Source: Tubulanus polymorphus (lineage: Eukaryota; Nemertea; Palaeonemertea; Tubulaniformes; Tubulanidae). Taken from it: a stretch of 64,000 bases of DNA. Shown here one piece after another: positions 36,301 to 47,935 of the stretch. The number at the start of each line of letters is the position of its first letter. The stretch's first letter is position 1. Below the pieces are notes generated by a model. The model had not been told where the DNA came from. It made no database searches and saw nothing but the letters and a program-made list of their open reading frames with translations. Position numbers and translations under genes: made by a program. Location of the stretch: contig NC_134028.1 of assembly GCF_964204645.1 (NCBI RefSeq), forward strand, positions 5,802,501 through 5,866,500, written 5' to 3'.

Positions 36301-39300
36301 ACAACACAACGTGCGCTGTACACACATTGTCAGTATAAGTCTTATCAGTCTTTTTATATTTCAGTAATCCATCACTCATTACAGCTAAAATTTCTCCAGA
36401 ATGATAATTATGAATTTATGTAACATAATCTATTGTTAAACACAAAAGCTATCTTGGGCTACACTTGATCTTTAAGAATCTGTAAGCCTAAGAATTCTAA
36501 CCACAAAAACACTTTTTTGGATAATGCCATCGCATAGGTAAGAGTTTCTGATACCGCTAAATTTCATTGCAATACTGGGCTCTTATGTAAGTAGAACATA
36601 TACACACTTAATATCAAATAAATTCATTGGGTTTTAACATGCTGATTTTGCGAAGAGGGGTTTAGTATGATCGTGCCAGATTTGGGCTGCAGATGTGACT
36701 ACATAAGCTACAAGTAGGCTTATAACCAATTCCAAAAAATCCATCTTAGTGTCATCAAAACATCCCAAATTAAGTGGATTCCATGTACAGATGGACTACG
36801 GCAAAAAAGTAGATCCCCAAGTTGACTCGGGGTTCTCTGACATAGAAATCCAGAAAACTTTAAAAAAAATGCTTACCAGTACTCTCCTGAGCAGCTACAG
36901 ATAATTCTAAGTCTTGATCAGCGTTGATGAGTGATACAATTGAGACGTCTATGTTCTCCGATATCACACTGCCTTCTGCAACTACAATGCATAAAAATCA
37001 TTTTCATGTAATCCCTATAAATAACTCAAGGCCGTTTTTCATTATTAGTTGGGATTACGGATCCGCCGCAAAAATTTTCCGATTCTAGATGTAAACAGAA
37101 ATCTTATTCTTATCCCCCCCCCCTTATACTTAAGCATATACTATACGGATATAAAAACAAATAGGCCTATTTATAACTAGTAAAAATACCCATCTTCGAT
37201 GGGTTGGAAGATTATGTGCGGCTTCTTAAATGTCAGCCTAATAAATCCCGATTGACCTTTCCAATTAAATTCAAGCGATTTTTCCTCCCTCCCCTGAAAT
37301 AATCCCCATTCTCAACATGCCCCTCAAGCAACATTTCCTCCCAGAAGCCTGGAGAATGTCTACCCCTTTATTCCTGGATCCTTACTATGCCTTACAATAA
37401 ATATTTATTTAGAAATTTATTGTTCACCCCGTACTGAGAGTGGCTGGTTTGCAGCGGATACAAATGGTTCAGTGAAATTCGGGTCAAATTGAGTAAAACA
37501 CCCCCACACAACACTGCAGTAACAGATAACACAGCACATGCGCATGTACACGCAATCTACTTCCAACTTCTGGAATCTACTGGGATTTTGGGGTCAAATT
37601 GAGTAAAACACCCCCACACAACACTGCAGTAACAGATAACACAGCACATGCGCATGTACACGCAATCTACTTCCAACTTCTGGAATCTACTGGGATTTTG
37701 GGGATTTAAATGCAGGTGAAATTAGACCCTGGATCCAAAAAAGTTGTTATCTTTACCATAAGAAACCATCCCTCTATGCACATGCCAAGTTTCATTGCCG
37801 AACAACGAAGAGATTTCGCGCAAACTGGTAACGAAAAATGACAGTCCCCTTTATAGTATAGATTATTTTCCACTGCCACATCATCTTTTGACATCACACA
37901 CACACAATGGATGGATAAATTTTCTCGGTTCGTTCAGTGAATAGCATCACTTGCAAAATGATTACGTCAGTTATTTGTGTGTGGGCAATAAAACCTTGTG
38001 TAATAAAATGCTTACCAGTACTCTCCTGTGAGGCTACAGATAATTCTAAGTCCTGATCGGCGTTGATGAGTGAGACATCTATGTTCTCCGAAATCACACT
38101 GCCTTCTTCAACTACAATGCATAAAACGCCTTATTTTAAAGCACATGAAAATAAAAACAAACATTTATCATTCTTTTCCACTGCCACATCATCCTTTGAC
38201 ATCACACACATAATGGATGGATACATTTTCTCTGGTTCGTTCAGTGAATAGCATCACTTGTACAAATGGCGACGTCAGTTATGTGTGTGTGGGCAATAAA
38301 TAGGCAATATTCGGGTATTATTATCTCAAAACGACCTCCATGATAGTTTTATTATTTTTCAAATCCCGCTCCCTGATCACTTATTTAGTAATGAATTCAA
38401 TGCTTTGAGAGAAAAAGAATGTTTGCTTTTTAATTCTTTTCTTGCCTCTGCAATTCTTTCAAGTGCATCAAATCCGTGATCCAACTTATAAAAAACACCC
38501 CATTGGAGTCACATCAACAACTGAAGAGAAGTTGAGAAGTTCTTGATTTCTCAAATTTTGGCCCCAAAAAAATAAACTTAGGTGTCAAAATATTTGTTCA
38601 CCACACACAACCATAATTCACACAATTCCTTCTGAGCACAAATGCAGCAGTTTCTTTACCCAGAGATGAATAAACAAGAAACTTCAGTCACAAGCAATCC
38701 CAAAAGGAAATTGCCAAAAAGATAAAAATGACATCAGTTGTCAAGCATTCATGCATATCATGGAGATCCTAAACCGCCTGATACCAGAAATTTCTTTTTT
38801 TAAATTCCATCTTATATAGCCCAATGAACTATCTCAGAGTACGAAAATGTACACTCAAATTTAATTTATAATGCATGTTGATTAACTAGTTTTCTCGAGA
38901 GAAATAAAGCATCTATTTCTCTCAACTTCAGATTCAAGTTGTGTTGAGGAAAATCTAGCAATATTTATTGTTCAAAGACATGACTCAACTTCAAAATAGC
39001 TTGGCATCCTCGTTTCCAGTTGCTCAATTAGGCCTACTCAATGAAAAATTGTGTAGGCCTTGTGAACCTAGCACAACATTTGGTGCCAAAAAATCTTACC
39101 TACCTATCAGACTTATGCTAGTGTCAGTACAATCAGTTGATTCACCACCTGAAAGTACATATCGAAGGGAACTCATTATGAATTCTAATTTTCTAAAAGG
39201 GATAAAAATGTTTTAGATATGACCAGAGAAAACCGGTGTACACCCCACTTTGCTATCAATTGCTATAAAAAAAATTAATAATTAGGGATAAAATTTGGTA

Positions 39301-42118
39301 AATTACTGATATTCTAGGCAGATTCTAAATAATATGATTTATGGCAGGAATCTGAACAAAAAGTTCAATTAGAATAAAGATAGAGTTTGGCGTGTCTGTT
39401 GCTGTTAACTTAAAAAGGGGTCGTCTCATTGCTCCGAAAGACCCATTACTCCGAAAATCCATTAGATAAAATGTAGTTAAAGCTGGTCCCATTACTCTGA
39501 AGTCGCAATACTCCGAGGTCCCAATACTCCAAACAATTTATTTGTGAGGATCAATAAAGCAGGACTGAACTTAAGATTTCATTAGGAAAGCTAGGCCTGA
39601 TAGCACAAATTATGAAAAATGTTTAATTCAAGGCGCCGAAATAACATCCTTGAAAACGTTCTATTGATTTTTACAATAACATAATGCCGGGGTAGATAGT
39701 GATATAGGGTACGGCGACTTTACGATCAATTCCCCGTTTTTGAAATTCCGTGGCCAGGCGAGTTGTTTCAAAGCGAGTTGTTTAAAAGGCAACCAAAAGG
39801 CTCCCAATCTGAACCCTTCAAATAATGTTCATCAATGTCGTGATTGTGTCTCTTTTACCCCTTTCAATATAGGCCTAGTTACAAATGGATTAAAAATTAA
39901 TATATAGGTCAACTGCCAGTGCTTTCAGGTTTCAATGCAGACTTTTTAGCAATCCTTCAATGGGGCCTACAGTGAAGAATTTATTAGAAATTAATGTTTT
40001 AGGTCAACTGCCAGTCCTCTCTGGCCCTAAAAAGACTTATATCAGGTATGTACCTCCAAAACTGACTGAGGTAGCCCACCTGGTATGCTCTCAAGTCAGG
40101 GCGAAATAGACATTAGACATTGTACTATCTGCATGAGGCCAAGGCCTAATTACCAATTAGGCCTTATTTGGCCTAATTACCAAATCACAAAATTTTTGAT
40201 AAAAGGTATAGTTCCATCATAGCTTGGTCATTTTGATTACTTAAAAAAGGCACTTTTTTGCTAAAAAAATTACACTAAACATGTATTTATTTAAAAAGGA
40301 TATCATTGACACTGATGCCTTTTTTCTTAAATGCCTTTTTTCAAATTCTGACATGGTCAGAAATAACAGCTAGATCCACCCTGATCCTCACTTGCCAGGG
40401 TTTGATTGCTTCCCGCCGCACAGCTCACACCAACACAAACCCTCTAGGCACCCACCAGTCTATGTATTAACCCAATCAGACACGCTACTTTCCATCTAGG
40501 TCCTATTTAATTTAAACACCATCAGAGGGGCCTGACAAAAACTTTTTGACCCCAGTATCAGGTACTATTCTTAAAGGGTAACTGACACTTTTTTTTAATT
40601 TCAAAATATGATGTATTCTATTGATCTATACACTCATCTTCAACCGTTCTGTTCAAAAATGTTAAGTTCACGCGCAATTTGTGATTTTATAACATGATTT
40701 TTGACCTCATTTCATTGTTTACATCGCTTACTGTTCAGCATCGGCTAAATCAGCAGGGGCGCGCTGCAACGTCATTAACGGGACAGCTGAGAAATAGCCT
40801 AGCGTCTATAGAAATGCGTTGTTGAATTTTGAGGAAACTGCGTGTATTTTCTGTTATATCTCAATGCCTGATTGTTCTTCAGCTTTGAAACTGGCCAGGA
40901 AGGCAAAAGGATCTATTGTCTATTGCATAAACCTATTTCAAAGAATCAATGAGTAGGCCTAATTTGAATAGGCTAAATCCATCAAATTGAAGATGCAGAT
41001 TTCAATGCACTGCGTAACGGTACACTATGCTAAGCTCTCAGCACTGTTACTGCTGTTCTACAGTTCACCTATACAAAATGTAGTTCAGCACCACAGGCAC
41101 AAAATGTCTTAGCTGGTAAAAGTGCAGATTCGCACCTCTCGTGATTGACGCAATCTACTGAATTACAAATCACTGTTCTAACTTCAGAATGTCTCACAGA
41201 ATCCAATGCAGTTATTTATTTTATGATATCTCTTCTAGAGAGCAGATTTTTGGCCCGGTTTTTTATCCCAGAATCGTGACGATCTTTCAGTAGGATGCCT
41301 TATTGGATTAGGAAATCTAAAGTTAAGATTTGTCTTAAGTTATAACTGAAACGATGTGAGGGTAATCAGTAGGCCTACATAAAACTAATCAAATTTTTGT
41401 CAACTGTCACTGGGGTTATTAATGCTAACCAAATTTCAAGATATCATCGTTGAAATAGACAAGAAATTTATATTTTCTTCCTCAAAATGAATGGGTCATG
41501 AAACATTGTTTCAGCAATATTCTAAACAAATCTTCACTTTAGATTGACCCATCCAATATGGCGTCCGGTTCAAAAATCGTGACGATCTCGAGACAAAATA
41601 CAGGCTAAAAATGTACTTTCTAGTGAAGATACCATAAAATAAACCAGTGTACTGAATTGCTGATGACATTTTGGGTCTGAATCAGTGATATTTAATGTAG
41701 CCTAATTGATTGAACCATTTTAAGAGAGGTGCGGATCTGCACTTTTACCTCTTAGCCTATAGGACAGATTTTGATCTCAAAAATAAATAGGCCCTAAATT
41801 CATATTCATTTGCTATTTATCCTACTATTTTTCATAGGCCTAGGCCTGTATAATAGCTAGATATAGACTAGTGCCGAGCAGCAACCTGTCTGCCCAGGTC
41901 TTGGACGGTGTTAGGCAGACCAATCGGAGGGTCTGCGGCCGGGAGACAACCCAATCGAGGAGCATGGGTCTCATAAACATTAGTCATCACTCTAGTCTCT
42001 AATCGTCTACAATAATAATAAAACCATGTTTTGTCCTTACTTTTAACTTTTTCGATGTGGCTCTGTTTTTACCGTACTTTGTTTGTGGACTCGGAGGAGG
42101 CAGGTCGGACAACAAAAT
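27399..42118 (-). CDS. DUF7869-type transposase-like protein
   Basis: Core exons: 30274-30827, 30017-30138, 29277-29409, 29037-29192, 28263-28379, 27528-28145 and a possible tiny last exon 27399-27410. All junctions keep frame and no stop interrupts. In order the protein shows FYQLWKESFPNVKI, a Cys cluster (FTKCTTC), RYTSLIIDGMDQKKTYIPHL, THVTGVICHAMQRRY, PPILYLQADNTCRENKNRY and FLSVGHTHEDVDQMFSVI. This is the order I know from proteins annotated DUF7869 in marine invertebrates, thought to derive from transposons; the Asp/Glu-bearing blocks suggest an RNase H-like fold (inference). The 5' part is a series of short acidic exons, nearly all phase 1-1: 31275-31358, 32267-32323, 32420-32497, 33807-33878, four copies at 35197-38111, 35723-35791, 39104-39152. 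A basic exon at 42041-42118 (PPPSPQTKYGKNRATSKK) probably lies near the start, but its phase 0 end does not fit 39104-39152, so an exon is missing from my model. No TIRs frame it, so it may be domesticated. Confidence 0.65.
32763..33594. mobile_element. TIR element in DUF7869 intron
   Basis: Ends 'ggctgacttatgtcgacaag' and 'gcttgtcgacaccagcc' are inverted copies of each other. GC-richer words ('cttatgtcg', 'gcaact', 'taggccg') recur inside in both orientations. No coding frame; about 830 bp. Confidence 0.55.
35197..38111 (-). CDS. Tandem array of four near-identical exons (DUF7869 gene)
   Basis: Exons 35197-35292 (96 nt), 35538-35642 (105), 36877-36981 (105) and 38016-38111 (96) all have TAG acceptors, GTAAGT-like donors and phase 1 at both ends. 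Each encodes EGSVISENIDVS, then (in the 105-nt copies) three extra residues, then SLINADQDLELSV and a variable end (TPQERT, APQEST, AAQEST, ASQEST). Any number can be included without a frameshift. A companion exon at 35723-35791 (DVTSMNVFSSTPNKKRSS) has a decayed copy near 38485-38515 with a stop, so the duplicated block sometimes carried both exons. Confidence 0.8.
35387..35444. repeat. CA/CG dinucleotide microsatellite
   Basis: Alternating purine-pyrimidine tract of mixed (CG)n and (CA)n, a Z-DNA-prone sequence. Shorter (CA)n remnants occur in the homologous intron copies near 37900 and 38205. Confidence 0.9.
37481..37700. repeat. 110-bp perfect-looking tandem duplication
   Basis: Two adjacent 110-bp copies (37481-37590 and 37591-37700) in an intron between exon copies. 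They are identical as far as I can read, so recent. Confidence 0.85.
39153..40570. other. Intron or spacer with short phrase repeats
   Basis: No exon is recognised. 39411-39545 contains repeated 'attactccgaa'-like phrases (cattgctccgaaa, cattactccgaaa, cattactctgaag, aatactccgagg, aatactccaaa), a pattern seen at the ends of some non-autonomous transposons. No partner end was found. Confidence 0.35.
40575..41106. mobile_element. Fragment of TTAA-flanked element (inverted relative to 52483-53913)
   Basis: TTAA (40571-40574) is followed by AGGGTAACTGACACTTTTTT and then sequence matching the right half of the 52483-53913 element in reverse complement, up to about 41105. The rest is interrupted by the MITE at 41115 and not recognisable after it. 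Confidence 0.75.
41115..41749. mobile_element. hAT-like MITE with 8-bp target duplication
   Basis: 26-bp TIRs starting GGTAAAAGTGCAGAT (one mismatch between ends) enclose 635 bp without a coding frame. Flanks TCTTAGCT (41107-41114) and TCTTAGCC (41750-41757) form an 8-bp target duplication, typical of hAT elements. It is inserted into the TTAA element. Confidence 0.8.
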
Positions 42119-43016
42119 GAATCGGCTAGCTAGGCCTAATAATGTTACGAGCCCTTGAAGTGACACTTTAGATATGTGAAACTGGTACCACTGGGGTAAA
42201 ACACGTGTAGCCGTGTAACTCAGCAGGCTCTAGCAGAAATTCAATCGAAGGATCTTAAATAGGGCCTATTAAAGCGGATACTCCACACACCGCTTCTACG
42301 GTGGCCGTGACGTACATAACGGTACAGTACGGTGATCCGTGAGTGCAAATCGTTGCACTTTTTTCTCTAAAGATCCCCTGCTAGATGCACCCCGATTTGA
42401 TCGATTGCTTTCCAAAAGCGATTAGGGCCTGGTCTAAATGAGAAAAGCTGACGAAAAAGAATTCCAAAGCCAACTTGAAATTCATTGGATGTAGCTGCTC
42501 TTAATAAAAGGCCTACAAGCTGCAGGCCTATGAAGGCGAATAAAGGAGGGTACGGCCTAAACACTATATCGAACAATTAAAAATAACTTATTTTCAATTT
42601 CAGGTGTCGGATAATATTCACTTAGGGATTAACCTCGGGACGGCAGAGGAAATTTAAATATTCTTTTCTTAAATCCCGTTATTAAGCGCTTGATCATATC
42701 ATATATCACATATTTTAAAGATTTTATTAACTTCCTATATTTATTGTCTAAGTTTGCGATTACGTACTGGTACTTTTTATCTTTTAATATTTATTGTCAT
42801 AAATTTGTACCGTCGGAATTATATGGGCATTTTTAACATCCAACCAATCTATCACCTAGGGAAAACTCAATCAACCACTACGCGCGTAGCCTCCATTTAA
42901 AACGATTTGACGAGCGCCTCCCAAGAGAGGACTGGACTAGGTCTATAGGCTCTTGAAAAAGTTGGTTAAAGATAACCGGCGGATACAAGTCAACTATCCA
43001 TTATGGTTACTCTAAC

Positions 43017-43038
43017 CATGGACGTATATACGTCCATG
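43017..43038. repeat. 22-bp perfect palindrome
   Basis: CATGGACGTAT followed at once by its exact reverse complement, with 'tctaacc'-type words on both sides. Purpose unknown; possibly the centre of an old foldback element. Confidence 0.8.
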
Positions 43039-43385
43039 CTCTAACCAACTTTTGACTGAGCAACTCACCCGAGATGGTACAATAGGCCTAGGCTAGACTA
43101 AATAATGATTATATTTTCAACTCACATATCGTCAAACTTATTTCACTGCTACCACAATCCATCTCCTTAATGTTGTAGATCAACTTCAGTATAACCACAC
43201 GCCTTAATCCCAAAAATTTGACTGAAATGGTAAAATATTTCAAAATTGAACACAAGGCATGATACAGACAATCAATCATCCAAATCGAATACCCGGTATC
43301 TAGATCAAATTTATGATAAAACAATGTTGTTGGCCTTCGTGTGAAAAATTAAATCGAGACTCTAAAAGAAAACCTTACTTACGCG

Positions 43386-43791
43386 GACGCGAAACGGCTC
43401 GTGGAATGAGCGGAATGAGTGGAGTGGGAGTTCCAATGCAATCGCGTAGTGCGCAACCAATCATGTACCCGTATATTCATAGGCGCTATGCCTAAAACGT
43501 ATCATGTGAGATAAACGCCAGAAGCGGGCAGGCATTCTTTATCACTAGGGGCCTAGATACTGAGTTAATGGCTAGATCTTGTTTTATTCGATCATTAGGA
43601 GAAACCCGGCGGAATGATCCTTAAGGCCTTTTTGAGGGCACGGATTATGGGAGGATAACAGGGAAAACGCAATTTTTTCATTATTCTATTAATTTTCAAT
43701 AAAGTATTTTCCTGACCGAATCTTGAAAACATCCAAAAATTAGCGAAAATTGTTTTTAAATCAATTCAAATGCTGGGGAAGAGAAGCAACA
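43386..43791. other. Spacer; possible promoter/first exon of the DUF7869 gene
   Basis: A strong minus-strand donor (CGC|GTAAGT, just below 43387) follows a less AT-rich stretch up to about 43500. This could be a non-coding first exon of the minus-strand gene. No coding frame is convincing. Confidence 0.25.
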
Positions 43792-44808
43792 TATATGAAA
43801 GGCTGAATCCAAGAACATGTCTATCGCACTTTTGAGCCCAAACGTCTACTTTTACTTAATAGTCACTTGAGAACAATAAGCAATTAACTATATCGGCTAC
43901 TTTTCCAGTAGTATACATTTCAAAACAGTCACTCTGAAATTGTATTCCTTTCAATTCGGTTGGTTTTCTAAAGTGGCTGTTTGGAATAGTCTACTATTGA
44001 AAAGTGACCATGAAAACATCTGGTTGCGATAGTGCACACAAGCAGTAGAGGTGACTGTAAAACCACTCGCCTGTAAACAGTGACTTTGTGATAGTAACTC
44101 CTACTATAACGGCTGCTCCAAAACATATCGTTTCTAAAAGTCAGCTATTGAAAAGTGACCATTTTGAGATCGCTTGCCAGATTCCCTGTTATATATACAC
44201 TGTAGCAACATATGCTTCAGATTTGCAGTGATACGTGACAATATAAACATACTGAGAAACTCTACTCACGCTGTATAGTTCTATTTAGAGTGACTCAGTT
44301 AAGATCTGAAGATATTGTAGATACTCTTTGAGGATGTGAAAAATAATAAAATAATACGCCAAAATGTACGGTGTTCGAACTTCGCTGAATCGATGAACCA
44401 ATGATCATTTAAGATAATTATCAGTTTTTTCCAACTAAACTCTTTTTCACAAATTGTCGTAAAATAATAACTACTAATATGTGGCACCATATTCGACGAC
44501 AGAAGTGCATTCAGAGTAATAACGTTACCAATACTTGAATTCCGATGCGAATGCGGGCTAGAACCAACAAAGGTACCGATTTAAGGTGCAGATATACAGG
44601 GAATCCCTATCATAGCGACCAACACGGTTGTATATCGCTTCCGTGCCGAAAAGTGAATAATTTTCAACCTAAACGACTACAGGACCCGACGAAGTCGAAT
44701 AAAATACTCTAATCCGTTAACTGTAGATAAATGAAGAAATTCCACGATAGAATTTTGTATCATAAAATTTACTAAGTTAACATGTTCTTGGATTCAGCCT
44801 TTCATATA
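43792..44808. mobile_element. 1.0-kb TIR element, TA target site
   Basis: 29-bp perfect terminal inverted repeats (left begins tatatgaaaggctgaatcc; right ends at 44808) enclose 1017 bp. The outermost TA on each side may be the target duplication, suggesting a Tc1/mariner-like MITE. There is no transposase frame. Internal 'attgaaaagtgaccat' appears twice. Confidence 0.85.
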
Positions 44809-46235
44809 CTCAGGTCGAAATTTAGAAAATAATTTCAAATCCAAAATCAGAATTTCAAATCCTACGTTGTAGATTGAGTTAAAGTGAGATCTTAATTAGT
44901 CTGAATGTAGGCTAATAAGTGGAATGATTCATACCTTTAAAGAATAAATGATACGTGATATTGTGCAAATGTGATATGTGAATCCTTCATATACAGAGTC
45001 GATTTGCAAGCTTTAGATAATATTTTCTAGAAAGGATTCATGCCACGAGCAATCATCTCAATGACATAAATGCTCGTAGATTCATGTGACAGGTTTGAGG
45101 CCTCTGGCAACGGATAATGCCAGATTGCCAAGAAAACAAACTTTGAGTAGCCTATAATCAGGTCGCCATTAAGTATCTCAGCAAACATAGGCCTAATGCT
45201 TGTTGATTTTATAACAAATAATAGGTGAGAAGCTTCCTCAGACCAGAGCAACCAGGTTTAACTACCATAAATGATAAAGAGAAACATGAAAATAATCTTA
45301 GATATTATTCTAATATAGGCCTTTATCTGAAGAGATCGTTTCGCAGATCAAATCTATGTGTATAACATGTCATGATTATTCATAAAATAAAAAAGACAAA
45401 TTAAGAAAGTACATGTATAATATTTCATAAACTTGATTGTTTTGCTATATAGGCCCCGTAACGAGCTGAAAATCGTGCTGTGCACGTTGCGTCCGCATTA
45501 TTCGGTATATGGTCAAAATGTCCCCGGGAAAAATTGTCCCCAGAAAAAATGTCCCCAGTCTATCATTACTCACTTGGTAATGTAGTTAATTTCACATCAT
45601 AATAACTCCAGAGAACAAACTTGGTAAAATATTTGATAACAATTTAAACATTTTATAACAAATAATGGCTCTACTATGATTTAATTATATTTGCATTTTA
45701 GATTTAAAATGTTCCTAAATTTGACGTATTAATTGAAGAAACTGTGCATCTACTTTATAACTTTTCATAATTTTTTCTATTAATGATGTGTAATTTAGCA
45801 AATGGCGCATTCAATTCAACAGTAAAATCTTCTTAAATTTGACGTATCATGTAATGAGTTCACGTGTTCTCAATAGGCAAAATTGATTAATGCCAAAGGC
45901 CTATAATTCTCATAGTCACTCAATGAATTCTTTTTTTATGGTTAATGTGCAATTTACTCGGTGTTTTGATGTAGTTGTTTGATGTGAAACTTGCTAAATT
46001 TTTCATTGGATAAAATTAACCCATCTTCAAGGCATTCAAAACCTCAGAAAGGCAAATATCAATAAAAACCATTCCGACTAAATGACTTTCGAATTCCCGC
46101 CTCGATCGATTTGCTGCTCGTCGAGAAATTCACGATTCACATGTACCACAAAATTCACGAAATCACGCTGATGTTATATCATATATTCACGTGCACCAGT
46201 GCCTCTCACTATTATCAATCGATATTGCATTAGGC
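44809..46235. other. No gene seen
   Basis: AT-rich. 45515-45565 repeats a 'tgtcccc(a/g)g' phrase three times, similar in style to other phrase-repeat ends in this window. No protein-like frame. Confidence 0.35.
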
Positions 46236-46467
46236 AGGCGGATCCAGGGGGTATCGGGGGTTTCGGAACACCGTCGAGCTTTGTCCATGCTCCTGGACTA
46301 TCCCTCAATCTATTACAAGTTTAGTATAAAAGTTACTTTGTGTCATATTAGTGAAATATTAAACTTCATTCACATGGCAAAATGTCCCTTTCTTCTCAGT
46401 TTTGAGTTCGGCCTATTGAGTGCTCTTAATTTGGAACACCCTCGAGAGAGGACCCTGGATCCGCCCT
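46236..46467. mobile_element. Short TIR element with GGCGGATCCAGGG ends
   Basis: The left end 'ggcggatccaggggg' and right end 'ccctggatccgccc' are inverted, and 'ggaacacc(g/c)tcga' recurs next to both. Similar end words occur alone near 56331 and 57216. About 230 bp, non-coding. Confidence 0.6.
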
Positions 46468-46473
46468 TGATAA

Positions 46474-47217
46474 ATCGGTTGTAGGTAAAAATCCCCTGGG
46501 TAAAAATCCCCTAGGTAAAAATCCACAAATATTCAAAGTAGGTAAAAATCCCCACTTGTTGAATTTCAAGGACATTTCAAAGCAAGATGTTTCTCCAATT
46601 TTGTTCGTTTGCAATGAGACTGAAATATGTTTAAACTGTGCAATGAAATCTTTTGTTGCGATAAATTCTTAAGAACATTCTTAGAATAAAATAAATAATT
46701 GTTAGAATAAATAAGAATAATGAACTTTTTATTTGTAATATCTTAAAATTCGAACTGGAATATTTTGAACTGTGAACTCTTGTTAACTTGTGGTATATTT
46801 CAGCTGTGCGATGCCATGAATTATTAGAAATAATGTACTTTTAATTTGAACTATTTTAGATTTAAGCTAGTGTAATTTAATTTGAACTATTTTAGATTTA
46901 AGCTAGTGTATTTGAAATGTGCGATGAACCTTTTCATTCAGTTATGCGATCACTTTAAGTACTAATTGAGTATCAATGAACTGTTAATTTGTAGTGTTTT
47001 AATTCAAATAGTTTAAACTATAGTTTGTATGCTCATGATATCCTTATGGTGTTCCACAGAATAATATGAATAAATTGGATATATGTATCAATAATATGAA
47101 TTGATTAACCTAAAGATTGTATCTACTTAGACTGCATTCGAAAGGAGGGGGATTTTTACGTACCTACTTCGAAGAATTGGGTATTTTTACCTAGGGGCTT
47201 TTTACCGCTAAACCGAT
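46474..47217. mobile_element. TIR element with GGTAAAAATCCC subterminal repeats
   Basis: 744 bp bounded by ATCGGTT and AACCGAT. Several copies of 'ggtaaaaatcccc' lie at the left end, and their reverse complement (atttttacctagggg) at the right. It is flanked by ATAA on both sides. The AT-rich interior has no frame. Relatives: 51444-51880 (inverted, partial), 55628-56255 and a half copy at 47690-47935. Confidence 0.75.
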
Positions 47218-47689
47218 ATAAATCTTGTCACAAAATCGTTTCACTATTCATTATAGCTAAAATTGTTTCACTGGCCCCCAATGACCCCCACCTGTTTTAG
47301 CGTATAAAAATACGTTCCGGTATAACCTGGCGCGGGCCTGCTGTTGAATGTTAGCAATCTCTATTTCAAAATCGATGATTTCAAAGATCATGTTAGTTCG
47401 CTAGATCTACGAGCACTGAAACGTTACTCGTGGGCTAGATCAACTTTCATCAATTCTTCCACAAATAAAATGAGTCGCAAAACGAAGACAATTTTCGACA
47501 AAACGGCACGATTTACTAACATGGCACCCATTTCATAGATTAACCCAGGGCCGGGGTACTCGAGATATTTGTGGATTTTTTTAAAGTCACCTCGGGCCAT
47601 CATATATGACCTAATAATCTTAAGTCGCAATGAAACATTCTATAATATGATCATGAGACAGTAGGCATTAGGTTTAAAATAATGTCATT

Positions 47690-47935
47690 TTTATGCACGT
47701 AGCTTGGTAAAAGGCACAGATTATCCAAGGTGAACATTGTGAAACACCACGGCAAATTTGAAATTTTTGAAAACTATTAAAGTTTTTCATAACATAAGAA
47801 TATACATACATATAAGAATATATATACATAAGTATCTTATTGACTTTTGCTGTGAAATCAAATTTGGACGGTTTTTTATCCGGGAATTTTACCTGAGGAC
47901 ATTAACCGGGGGATTACGTATTAGGCCTACCTGTT
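47690..47935. mobile_element. Half copy of the 55628-56255 element
   Basis: 'agattatccaaggtgaa' , 'caccacggcaaattt' and 'tgctgtgaaatc' occur in the same order and orientation as at 56088-56210, and the copy ends in a worn 'ttttatccgggaattttacc' terminus. The left end is missing. Confidence 0.65.

Noticed and set aside
43313-43495. Plus-strand frame starting MIKQCCWPSCEK, suggestive of a THAP-type zinc finger
   Set aside because: Too short, with no downstream THAP motifs or donor in frame; the stronger signal there is a minus-strand GTAAGT donor.
46191-46614. Frames of 97 codons (plus) and 62 codons (minus)
   Set aside because: They run through the ends of two TIR elements and the minus frame repeats GFLPRGFLPR from the GGTAAAAATCCC phrase.
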